Below, piece after piece: positions 26,452-36,650 of a DNA stretch of 64,000 bases. The notes beneath the pieces are model-generated. The model was not told where the DNA came from. It did not search any database and worked only from the letters and a program-made list of their open reading frames with translations. The stretch's first letter is position 1; each line of letters starts with the position of its first letter. The position numbers were made by a program, and so were the translations under genes. Origin of the DNA: Spirosoma aerolatum (GTDB lineage Bacteria > Bacteroidota > Bacteroidia > Cytophagales > Spirosomataceae); NCBI RefSeq assembly GCF_002056795.1, contig NZ_CP020104.1, positions 4,659,501-4,723,500 of the forward strand, read 5' to 3'.

Positions 26452-26592
26452 TTACGCCAGTGACTTACCTCTCGGCATAATATCAGACGAAGGCTCGTTG
26501 AAGATCGTTTGCAGGGCTCGGACATATAAAACCAGACAGAAGAAAAGGCCGACAAAAACTAGTATTTTCAGAACGGAAAGCCTCCTCAGCAC
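26452..26592 (-). CDS. 46-residue single-span membrane peptide
   Basis: A short frame with a GTG start (MLRRLSVLKILVFVG) and TAA at 26452-26454. A basic N-terminus is followed by a clear membrane helix (VFVGLFFCLVLYV) and a short polar tail. It begins only 11 nt after the stop of the DUF6766 gene on the same strand, so translational coupling is plausible. Confidence 0.45.
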   Translation of the reverse strand: MLRRLSVLKILVFVGLFFCLVLYVRALQTIFNEPSSDIMPRGKSLA

Positions 26593-26603
26593 TGTAAAAT
26601 GGG

Positions 26604-27263
26604 TTATTCGCCCGTGTCATCATTCGATGCATCGACCGGCTTGGATTGCGGGGAGCCCTTCTGCCGAAGAAAAATAGAAAGGACAACGATTGACAGCACC
26701 GACAAAAATTCACTCTGCCAGTTTTGCAGCGATTGAAACCAGAAATCACTACTACTCATAAACTCCACGAGTGTGAGCTGTTCGGCTTTCCCTTTCAGGG
26801 TCTGTTCGGTATTATACTCCTTGAGGCCACCCAGCGCGTGTAGCCAGAACGAAAGGGCAAAAAGCAGAAAATAAGCCAGACTAAGCGAATTCTGATAGAG
26901 TTTCGAGATCCACCCTCCCCGTTTAACGGGCCAGGGCGCTCCTTTGCGAGTGGGTTGCGGCTCCCGATCCACTTCTTCAGATTCGGTCAGGCTTTTGGAT
27001 TCGGAAGAGCCTTTCTGAAACAGGGAAACTGTCAGCAGCACATAGAGCCCCATTTGTAGAAATTCACTTTCCCAATTTTCAAAGACGGCTTCGATATAGT
27101 GTCCGCTGGTAAGATAACTTGCTAATACCAGCGGAGGCTTTCCATACTCCTGAAGTTCCTCATTGAAAACCGCCCAGCCAACCAACGTTTGGCCTACCAG
27201 TGTAAGTACTGTAATAATGAGCAGGACAACTGATAGCCCATTCTCCCGAAAAAAACGATTCAT
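26604..27263 (-). CDS. DUF6766-family membrane protein
   Basis: A 219-residue protein made of two similar halves. Each has a hydrophobic helix, an acidic WxxE segment (NWESEFLQMGLYVLL and NWQSEFLSVLSIVVL) and then FQKGS or LRQKGS. About four membrane segments with a polar linker (residues 85-110) between halves. This architecture matches the DUF6766 family, whose function is unknown. The internal duplication is clear by eye. Confidence 0.8.
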   Translation of the reverse strand: MNRFFRENGLSVVLLIITVLTLVGQTLVGWAVFNEELQEYGKPPLVLASYLTSGHYIEAVFENWESEFLQMGLYVLLTVSLFQKGSSESKSLTESEEVDREPQPTRKGAPWPVKRGGWISKLYQNSLSLAYFLLFALSFWLHALGGLKEYNTEQTLKGKAEQLTLVEFMSSSDFWFQSLQNWQSEFLSVLSIVVLSIFLRQKGSPQSKPVDASNDDTGE

Positions 27264-27381
27264 TGATGTAGTGATCCCAAAATTCCGCTGGATAAACTGT
27301 TGAGTCCACAGTTTGTTACACTGATGCCGCTACTCAGCGGATAATTAACTAGGCAAAGGGCAGCCGATTCATCCGCAGCCA

Positions 27382-27797
27382 CTAGTGACAGACCATCTCC
27401 AGAGTTTCCCGAAGTGGCTCCAACCCAGCGGGATTTACTAAAAAGGGGTTAGCTCCAGCTTCATAACTGGCATCGCGTTCTTCCAGCGAACTGGCATTAC
27501 GCATCATAACGACGGGAGTACGACGCCAGGATTCATTCCGACGCAGTTCCATCAGTGTTTGTAGACCGTTCAGGTCAGGCATGTGCATATCCAATAGAAT
27601 CAGGCTGGGCCGTAGCCGATTCGAACCCGGTTCCTGCCCTGTGCTATCGGTGGTCAGATAATCCAGAAAGGCATCGCCACCCGAAAAAAGCGTACGCTAT
27701 ATTGAGGTACAAGCCGTCTAAAAATCAGTTCAACTAAAAACCTGTAATTCTGCTCATCATCAACCACAAACAGTAGATTACTTTTAGTTCCATACAC
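27382..27797 (-). pseudogene. Frameshifted response regulator receiver (Rcp type)
   Basis: Reading the minus strand from a GTG at 27797 gives LLFVVDDEQNYRFLVELIF, a receiver-domain start with the acidic pair. The frame breaks near A6 at 27684-27689. In another frame the domain continues as FSGGDAFLDYLTT, LILLDMHMPDLNG with the phosphoacceptor Asp, and GANPFLVNP. One base appears lost from the homopolymer. The conserved Lys before the final Pro is Asn and the Thr motif reads MMRN, so the second half has also drifted. It lies next to a large histidine kinase. A sequencing error is possible, but the substitutions favour a real pseudogene. Confidence 0.78.
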
Positions 27798-27882
27798 ATA
27801 TCCCTAACTGAGTAACTACACTTTGGCGATTTAAGGGCTGATGTATTGCCCAAAATCAATAACTGATTTGTCCGGTATAGGG

Positions 27883-30800
27883 TCAATCCCGGCCATACCT
27901 CTGAGGAAACCATAACAGAAAACGTGTTCCTTTGTTGGGCTGGCTCTCTATCGCCATCTGGCCACCCAGTAATTCACACAACTGCCGGACAATTATCAGC
28001 CCAATACCTTCACCCGTTTTCGTATGGGGTGGGGCCGGCAACCCCGGTCCTGTATCGGCAATTATCAGTAGCCAGCGGTCAGCCTCCGGTTTCCAGCTTA
28101 TTGACACCCCTCCTGTATTCGTATAACTCAGGGCGTTCAACAGCAGATTCTGAGCAATGCGACGAACTTTTACGCTATCACTCTCAACCATCAAGCATTC
28201 ATCGCCTTCCACCTTGAGCCACAAATTTCGTTCTCTGGCAAGCGGTCGTACACTTTCTGCCAGTTCGTTGAGTAACTCAGCCGCATCAAACGAAGTGATG
28301 TGCAACTCTTCCTGCCCTGCTTCCAGCCGGGCCATGTTGAGCATTTCGGTTATTAGTTGGGTAGCCTGCTGAATATTGCGCTGGAGCATAACCAACATTT
28401 GCCGCCGTTCGTCATCAGAACTGGCAAAATCGAGTAGGGAAGCGGCCCCCTGAATAATACCAAAATTACCCCGCAGATCGTGCGAGGTGCTGCGCAGGAG
28501 TTCGCTCCTTTCACGGAGTTGTTGCCGAAGTCGTTCCAGAATCTGTATGCTCTCGTTCGATTTCTCTAATTCAGTCAGTAACTGTTCCTGCTGCTGTTCT
28601 GCCTTTTTCAGCAGGCTGATATCCCGCCCGGTCAGTACTACACCATCATCATATTTCAGTAAAGTGATAAGCATCCATTGATCGGCGGTGGGTTCATATC
28701 GTTCTTCCTGAAACGGTTCGCCGGTTTCCAGAACGTGCCGAACGTTGGGCAAGGTCTGTTCCTGCCAGAGTTTTTCAGCCAACTGAGCGAGGGTTGATCC
28801 TATCAATTGTTCAATTGTATAATCGGCAACAGCCGCAAATTCTGCATTGCAGACAACTAGCTGAAAATCCGTTATGATCTGGTTCCTATCGCGAATCGGC
28901 TTTAGAAACCCGATAGCAGCCGGTGAACTATTCAGAACGGCCTGGAGGTTCAGTGCCGTCGTTTCGAGTTCACGTTCGGCCTTTTGCAGATCCGTAATAT
29001 CGCGGGCAATGGCCAGAACACTTTCAATCGTATTATCGGGTCCAAATTCGGGCACCATGCGCGAATAGAACTGAGCCAACCCACTTTGCGTCTGAAACGC
29101 GTTATAATGCTCCTGCGATTGGCCCGTATCGAATGTATACCGCAGTTTAGCCATATAAGGGCCAGCAATGTCGTCGGTCATGCCCATTTCGGCATTGGTT
29201 TTACCCAGCAGATCGCCGATCGATTGTCCGGTTTTCTCGACAAACGCATGGTTGGCAAACAGCAGCCGTAGATTACTATCCCAACGGGTAATCACATCTG
29301 GTGTGTTTTCGACCAGTGTGCTCAACTGCCGGGTACGCTTAGCCACATCCTCAGTCCGTTTCTGCACGCGCTGATCCAATTCCTGATTGATCTCGTGCTG
29401 TAAATGAACATCCGCCGATGAGCCTATATAACCCTTGAATGTACCATCTGCGGAAAATAAAGGCTGCGCATTTTCCAGCATCCAGCGGTATTCACCATCG
29501 CGTCGGTGGAGACGGTACTCTGAGTTAAACATCTGCCGAACTTTAATGTTGCGGTTGTAAGCAACCTGATAAACCGCCTGATCGTCGGGATGAAGGCTCT
29601 CGACCCAGCCATGCTCCTGCACATCTTTCATGCTCCGTCCGGTATAATTGAGCCAGACTTTGTTCAGAAACGTAATATGTCCATCGGCATCCGTCACCCA
29701 GATGAGTGTGGGGGCGTTGTCGGCAATCTGATGAAACCAAGCCTCCCGTTCGGCCAGCAATTCCTGCGATCTTCGACGCTCGGTAATGTCATCAATGGCC
29801 AGGAGAATAGAATCCTGTTGCCGAACAACCCGACGGGCATTGAGCGACAGAATTTTATCGCCCGTTTCTGGCGACGAATAGGTTAGCTCGAATCCCTGAA
29901 ACTGCGCTCCTGAAGTTACAATATCCGTCAGCATCAACCGAAGTTCGGGTATATCCCACTGGCGGTTGCCCAGTTCATAAATGAGCCGCCGTTCAGTTGC
30001 CGTTTCGGTAAGTTGAAACAGCCGATAAAAAGCTGGATTGGCACTTTTTACCCGCAGTTCAGTATCCAGAATCAGCGTAGCCTCCCGGATGGTTCGGAAA
30101 ATATCTTCCGAAAACTGATGCGCTTCCGACAATTGGTCATTTCGTACCTGAAGTTCCTGATTGATCGTCAGCAATTCTTCATTGGTAGATTCGATCTCTT
30201 CTTTACTGGTTTCCAGCTCTTCATTAATACTCTGGAGTTCTTCATTGCTGCTGATGATTTCCTCATTGGCCGACTGGAGCTCTTCATTGCTGGCTTCCTG
30301 CTCTTCAATAATCGAACGCATGTCCTCACGGAGGTTGGCCAGTTCCGTTTCCAGTTCTTTGATCCGTTTGTTTCGGGCGCTGGTCGATTGCGTAACGGGA
30401 GTTGTCGGCGGTTCTATCTCTTCAAAAATAATCAGAAACAGCCGCTCACCAGTCGCCGTATCCAAGGGTATGGCTTCAATCGATGCGTAGTGCGTTTTAT
30501 TACGCACTTTGAATTCCAGTCCACTTTTCCGTACGGTCTCACTCGATTTATGTGCTTTATGAATGGCGTTTCGCAATTCAAATACCAGCGTAGGGCGAGC
30601 CATTCGGATCAGATTCAGGCTAGCTTTGCCGGGAGAGGGTTCAAGAAATAAGCCCGTTGAGCCTCTAAACTGAAGAATATCCATATCCTGATTAACCACT
30701 ACGCTAGCCGGCACATACTGACTAAGCAACAGGTTATCAACCAGTTTATCCAGATCAAAGGCAGAATTTGTCGTCAAGCCGAATGCCACGTTCCGTAACC

Positions 30801-32400
30801 CCATTTCGCCATTGAACGGGTTTATGATTTTAGGAACGCTAATTGGACGAGCCGGATTTTCGCCATCAAGCTGCCGGGGCGTCATGGCAAAGGTGGCCCG
30901 GCTATCGACATCATTTCGGCGTGTGAATACCTTGTAGTTCTTTTCCAACTGCGAAAAAAGCTGAGCCGATGTGCCCACTGTTTCTGACTTACCCAGAACC
31001 AGATAGCCATTGGGATTCAGTGCATAATGAAACGTAATGATGGCTTTGCGCTGGAGAGGTGTATCAAGATAGATCAGCAGATTTCGACAGCTAATTAGGT
31101 CCAGTCGTGAAAATGGTGGATCTTTCAGCAGGTTATGGGGCGCAAACACGCATAGGTCCCGAACCGATTTATTAATGCGGTAGTGATCATCTACTTTGGT
31201 AAAAAACCGTTGCAGCCGCCGGGGCGATACATCCATCACCTCTCCCCGCGTATAGCTTCCCAACCGGGCTTTCGCAACTGCCGATTCGCTCAGGTCGGTC
31301 GCAAACAGCTGAATAGTACGACTCAGTGAGTATTCGCCCAGCACTTCAAGTAACAGCATCGCCATTGAATAGGCTTCCTGCCCAGTCGAGCAGGCCGGTA
31401 CCCAGATACGAATCGGCTCGGCCGATGCTTTTTCCCGAACCAGTTGCGGCAACAGCACTTTCTGGATATAGTCCATGGTATCGGTATCCCGGAAGAAGGT
31501 CGTCACGTTGATCAGCAGATCATCATAGAGCAACATCGCTTCCTCGGGATGCTGGCGCAGGTATTCGGCGTAGGCTCGCAGCGAGTCAAGTTTATAAAGC
31601 AAGGTTCGGCGAATAATCCGACGACGTATGGTCGTTACTTTATAATGGCTAAAATCTACCCCGGTAGCCCGGCGTAATAGCTGAATAATACTTCTCAGGT
31701 CTTCGTTGGAGCCTTCGACCGATTCTTCTTTGAATGATCCCTGATGCTCATTCTCCTGATTCTCAATCACCTTTGTTTGCTGAAACAACGAAATCTGGCC
31801 ACTCAATCGCTCCAGCTCTCTGGCAATTTCGACGGGCGATAATACCCGGTCAACGACTCCTTCCGCAATGGCCGACCGGGGCATACTCAGAAACCGGGCG
31901 GAGTCGTCCTGGGCAAATGTAATCCCTCCTGCCGCCTTAATCGCCCGCAGGCCAAGTGTTCCATCAGAAGCCGTTCCGGACAGAATCACGGCAATTGCCC
32001 CTTCTCTCTGCCGCTCTGCCAATGATAGAAAAAACTGGTCGATGGGCATATGGATCGACGAACGAGTTGGTCGAAGCTGTAGGGTGAGTATGCCATCTGC
32101 TACCTCCATATCCCGGTCGGGCGGAATAATGTAAAGCTGATTCGGTTCTACCCGCATCTGGTGCTCAGCTTCCAGTACGGTCATTACCGTGGCCCTGCTT
32201 AGTATGTCTACCAGATGCGTTTCCTGGGAAGGGTCGAGGTGTTGAATATAGACGTAGGCCAACCCGGTCGTGGGCGATAAATTTTTCAATAGTTCGACCA
32301 ACGCTTCCAGACCACCAGCCGAAGCGCCAATCGCTACAATCGGAACATTAGAAACAGAGGCTGGTTGGGCAGTAGTAGAAGTAGCTTTCTTCTTTGCCAT
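27883..32400 (-). CDS. CheB-CheR-PAS-histidine kinase fusion protein
   Basis: A 1505-residue signalling protein. Domains in order: CheB methylesterase (about 15-195, with GASAGG, QHLDP and GTASDG supplying Ser, His and Asp), CheR methyltransferase (about 235-490), a PAS-like segment, a long coiled coil of NEELQS-type heptads (about 680-760), then four PAS domains (about 767-870, 885-1000, 1025-1140, 1153-1270). A histidine kinase follows with TSHDLRGNFG near 1303 and a HATPase domain to the end. There is no membrane segment and no receiver domain. ATG at 32400 (MAKKKATS) is preferred to a TTG at 32424. It is divergent from a separate CheB gene, with 130 nt between their start codons. Confidence 0.93.
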   Translation of the reverse strand: MAKKKATSTTAQPASVSNVPIVAIGASAGGLEALVELLKNLSPTTGLAYVYIQHLDPSQETHLVDILSRATVMTVLEAEHQMRVEPNQLYIIPPDRDMEVADGILTLQLRPTRSSIHMPIDQFFLSLAERQREGAIAVILSGTASDGTLGLRAIKAAGGITFAQDDSARFLSMPRSAIAEGVVDRVLSPVEIARELERLSGQISLFQQTKVIENQENEHQGSFKEESVEGSNEDLRSIIQLLRRATGVDFSHYKVTTIRRRIIRRTLLYKLDSLRAYAEYLRQHPEEAMLLYDDLLINVTTFFRDTDTMDYIQKVLLPQLVREKASAEPIRIWVPACSTGQEAYSMAMLLLEVLGEYSLSRTIQLFATDLSESAVAKARLGSYTRGEVMDVSPRRLQRFFTKVDDHYRINKSVRDLCVFAPHNLLKDPPFSRLDLISCRNLLIYLDTPLQRKAIITFHYALNPNGYLVLGKSETVGTSAQLFSQLEKNYKVFTRRNDVDSRATFAMTPRQLDGENPARPISVPKIINPFNGEMGLRNVAFGLTTNSAFDLDKLVDNLLLSQYVPASVVVNQDMDILQFRGSTGLFLEPSPGKASLNLIRMARPTLVFELRNAIHKAHKSSETVRKSGLEFKVRNKTHYASIEAIPLDTATGERLFLIIFEEIEPPTTPVTQSTSARNKRIKELETELANLREDMRSIIEEQEASNEELQSANEEIISSNEELQSINEELETSKEEIESTNEELLTINQELQVRNDQLSEAHQFSEDIFRTIREATLILDTELRVKSANPAFYRLFQLTETATERRLIYELGNRQWDIPELRLMLTDIVTSGAQFQGFELTYSSPETGDKILSLNARRVVRQQDSILLAIDDITERRRSQELLAEREAWFHQIADNAPTLIWVTDADGHITFLNKVWLNYTGRSMKDVQEHGWVESLHPDDQAVYQVAYNRNIKVRQMFNSEYRLHRRDGEYRWMLENAQPLFSADGTFKGYIGSSADVHLQHEINQELDQRVQKRTEDVAKRTRQLSTLVENTPDVITRWDSNLRLLFANHAFVEKTGQSIGDLLGKTNAEMGMTDDIAGPYMAKLRYTFDTGQSQEHYNAFQTQSGLAQFYSRMVPEFGPDNTIESVLAIARDITDLQKAERELETTALNLQAVLNSSPAAIGFLKPIRDRNQIITDFQLVVCNAEFAAVADYTIEQLIGSTLAQLAEKLWQEQTLPNVRHVLETGEPFQEERYEPTADQWMLITLLKYDDGVVLTGRDISLLKKAEQQQEQLLTELEKSNESIQILERLRQQLRERSELLRSTSHDLRGNFGIIQGAASLLDFASSDDERRQMLVMLQRNIQQATQLITEMLNMARLEAGQEELHITSFDAAELLNELAESVRPLARERNLWLKVEGDECLMVESDSVKVRRIAQNLLLNALSYTNTGGVSISWKPEADRWLLIIADTGPGLPAPPHTKTGEGIGLIIVRQLCELLGGQMAIESQPNKGTRFLLWFPQRYGRD

Positions 32401-32530
32401 ATTTTGTAGACCGCTTCTAACCAAGCAGTATTTCTGTAGTTAACTAGATTAGTGTCTGCGCTTAGTGCCTCCCTTCCTGAAGTGAGTACGTTTTAATTAA
32501 ACCCTAATAAAGTTAAACCTTCCCACCAAT

Positions 32531-33547
32531 ATGACAAAGCGGGATATAATTGTTATTGGCGCATCAGCAGGGGGCGTATATGCCCTGAAAGAATTAGTCG
32601 CTGCATTACCATCTGACTTTCAGCCCGCTCTGTTTGTTGTTCAGCATGTATCCCCTCATGCACCAAGTTATTTACCCGATATTTTGACAACAGCAGGACA
32701 TTTGATAGCAACGCATCCACTGGATGGTGAATTGATTCAGCCAGGGCACATTTATATCGCCCCGCCCGATCATCACCTACTGGTCGAATATGATCAGGTT
32801 ATTGTTAAAAAAGGTCCTAAAGAAAACCGTTTTCGACCGTCAATCGATGCCCTGTTTCGCTCGGCCGCTTATACATATGGTCCCAGGGTTATCGGCATCG
32901 TATTAACCGGAATGCTCGATGATGGCACATCAGGTATGTGGTCGATTAAACGACTGGGTGGCACCTGTATCATCCAGGAACCAGAAGAGGCCATGTATGC
33001 CAGCATGCCCAGTAGTGTTCTGAATTATGTCGATGTAGATTATTCGCTGCCCGTAGCTGACATGGCTCTTCTATTAATCCGGTTGACTAAAGAGACGGTG
33101 ATGGAAAAACCGGCGCTTTCTAAGGAAGAAGAAAAACGACTGGAAACGGAAGTTAACATTGCAGCTCAGGACAGTGCATTCGATCTGGGTATCCTGAATA
33201 TGGGAGAGTTGACTCCACTGACCTGCCCAGAATGTAATGGCGCTTTAATTAGTATCAAAGAAGGCAAACTCATTCGATACCGCTGCCATACGGGCCACGC
33301 GTTTACGGCAAGTTCTCTCCTCGCCGAAACGACGAAAGTAGTAGAAGAGTCATACTGGAAAGCCGTCCGTAGCCTGGAAGAAACCGTCCTATTGTTGGAG
33401 AATTCGGGAAAACAATTTGCTGAAGGGGGAAACGAAGACGCTGCTGAGCAATTCCTTGAGAAAGCAGCATTCATGCGGGAACGCGCCCGAATCACGCGCA
33501 AATTTGCCATGGAGCAGGAGAAATATAGTGAGGATTCGGTCCAATAA
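32531..33547 (+). CDS. Stand-alone CheB-type methylesterase with Cys-rich C-terminal domain
   Basis: A 338-residue protein without the receiver domain of classic CheB. The catalytic domain (about 1-190) has GASAGG, VQHVSPH and GMLDDG. A second domain (about 225-270) reads LTCPECNGAL and RCHTGHAF, a likely zinc-binding module seen in some chemosensory CheB proteins. The rest is helical. It is divergent from the CheB-CheR kinase, suggesting one signalling module, but no methyl-accepting receptor is encoded in the window. Confidence 0.92.
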   Translation: MTKRDIIVIGASAGGVYALKELVAALPSDFQPALFVVQHVSPHAPSYLPDILTTAGHLIATHPLDGELIQPGHIYIAPPDHHLLVEYDQVIVKKGPKENRFRPSIDALFRSAAYTYGPRVIGIVLTGMLDDGTSGMWSIKRLGGTCIIQEPEEAMYASMPSSVLNYVDVDYSLPVADMALLLIRLTKETVMEKPALSKEEEKRLETEVNIAAQDSAFDLGILNMGELTPLTCPECNGALISIKEGKLIRYRCHTGHAFTASSLLAETTKVVEESYWKAVRSLEETVLLLENSGKQFAEGGNEDAAEQFLEKAAFMRERARITRKFAMEQEKYSEDSVQ

Positions 33548-33602
33548 ACTGACCCATACCCGGCTATAAATAATCGATTGTGTCCATGCTGTTTTATATA
33601 AA

Positions 33603-33632
33603 AACGGGGCTGATGCATGCGTCAGCCCCGTT
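33603..33632. terminator. Bidirectional terminator hairpin
   Basis: An 11-bp perfect GC-rich stem (33603-33613 with 33622-33632) and 8-nt loop, with A-rich sequence before it, lies between the convergent cheB-like and ABC-F genes. Confidence 0.8.
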
Positions 33633-33653
33633 CTATAAGCAACTAGCCAAAAG

Positions 33654-35300
<1,647 letters not shown>

Positions 35301-35349
35301 TCAATTGAACCGTAAAGGTACGCATTTTTACCGGGATTTAGGACGAATG

Positions 35350-35435
35350 ATCGAACACAGATCGGTGTGATTCGTTTGAACGAGCAAGATTTTTACCCGT
35401 GTAAATCCTAAGAATCATACCGATCTGTGTTCGAT
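35350..35435. repeat. Widely spaced 24-bp inverted repeat
   Basis: Arms 35350-35373 and 35412-35435 match at 23 of 24 positions with 38 nt between. The right arm touches the stop codon of the FGE gene. The wide loop makes it a poor terminator. Confidence 0.8.
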
Positions 35436-36559
35436 TACTTATCCCGTACACAACGGAAACCGAGGTTATTACTTCCACTGGTCACTTCACCCTTGCCCCG
35501 GCTACCCGCTTTGTAGCGAATGCAATACTCATCGCTGCATAAAAAGGAACCACCCCGCTGCACCCGCTTCACCGCACCGGGTTCGTCAGGGTCGTAACTG
35601 TCCGAGGGGCCTTTTGGATTGTCTTTCACCAACGTTGCGTAATAGTCGGGCCGGTAAAAATCCTGACACCACTCCCACACGTTGCCATCCATATCATACA
35701 ACCCATACGGGTTAGGTGAAAACGATTTTACCGGCGCTACACCAGCAAAGCCATCTTCGGAGGTATTATGGTCGGGAAAACTGCCCTGGTAGATGTTGGC
35801 TACCCATTTCCCAGCCGGTTTCAGTTCCGTTCCCCAATAATAGGTCTGATTTCCTTTCCCCCCCTGGGCCGCAAATTCCCATTCGGCTTCGGTGGGTAAT
35901 CGTTTCCCAGCCCAGTTGGCATAGGCGAGTGCATCCTCATAACTAACATGCACAACGGGCTCGTTCTCATGCCCTTTTAGGGTGCTCGATGGGCCAGTAG
36001 GATGCTGCCAGCTGGCTCCTTTCACATACTGCCACCAGCGTAAGGGGTTTTCGAGCGTTACTTTCTGGGAAGGGGGCGTAAACACGGCAGAACCCGGCAC
36101 AAGTTGTTCAGCTGGAACACTCGGATAATCGGCCGGGTTGAGTGGGCGTTCGGCAATGGTTTTATAACCCGTAGCGGTAACGAATCGGGCAAACTCGGCA
36201 TTGGTCACCTCATGCTCATCCATCCAGAATCCTTTTACGGCGACTGGATGAACCGGACGGGCATCCACAAACTCATCGGCCCCCATTAGAAAATTACCAC
36301 CGGGTATCCAGACCATACCAGCCGTAGTGCCCGTTCCCGACTCTGGACCGGAAGCCCCCTGCCGAATAGCAGCCGCCCGCGAAGGCATCCCTTCCGCGAT
36401 ACAGGCCGCGGCCGAATCAGCTTTAGCCTGTGCCTTTTCTTCATCATTCTGGCTGGAAGACGAGCACCCTGCCAGAGTGATGAAAATCGCTGAGAACAGC
36501 AGGCTACCACAACCCAACCCCTCCCCTGTTTTCAGGGGAAGGGCTAAAAAGAAGCCCAT
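35435..36559 (-). CDS. Formylglycine-generating enzyme (SUMF1-type), lipoprotein
   Basis: A 374-residue FGE-sulfatase domain protein that converts a Cys in sulfatases to formylglycine. The catalytic pair is seen in GGSFLCSDEYC (Cys341 and Cys346), matching the two Cys of the human enzyme; NVWEWCQDFY and RLPTEAEWEFAA are other family motifs. The N-terminus has a lipobox (FITLAGC), so it is predicted to be exported and lipid-anchored. ATG at 36559 is preferred: the longer frame from 36685 runs into the sulfatase gene. The leader between Met and the hydrophobic core overlaps a C-rich palindrome. It lies downstream of the sulfatase on the same strand, its likely substrate. Confidence 0.92.
   Translation of the reverse strand: MGFFLALPLKTGEGLGCGSLLFSAIFITLAGCSSSSQNDEEKAQAKADSAAACIAEGMPSRAAAIRQGASGPESGTGTTAGMVWIPGGNFLMGADEFVDARPVHPVAVKGFWMDEHEVTNAEFARFVTATGYKTIAERPLNPADYPSVPAEQLVPGSAVFTPPSQKVTLENPLRWWQYVKGASWQHPTGPSSTLKGHENEPVVHVSYEDALAYANWAGKRLPTEAEWEFAAQGGKGNQTYYWGTELKPAGKWVANIYQGSFPDHNTSEDGFAGVAPVKSFSPNPYGLYDMDGNVWEWCQDFYRPDYYATLVKDNPKGPSDSYDPDEPGAVKRVQRGGSFLCSDEYCIRYKAGSRGKGEVTSGSNNLGFRCVRDK
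36517..36544. repeat. GC-rich palindrome within the FGE leader coding sequence
   Basis: A 12-bp stem with two mismatches (36517-36528 with 36533-36544) around TTTT. It encodes an unusual stretch of the lipoprotein leader that includes Lys and Glu (LPLKTGEGLG). Confidence 0.65.
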
Positions 36560-36650
36560 CTTATTTTTATTTACTAAAGCTGAGACAAGTAAACCTTCGT
36601 CCCCCTCATCTGCTATAAGGCCGGGCCTCCCTGTCGGTGAGGTGATTTTA

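Noticed and set aside
30013..30651. 212-codon plus-strand frame opposite the PAS-kinase coiled coil
   Set aside because: Antisense to the repetitive coiled-coil coding region, which leaves the other strand open by composition.
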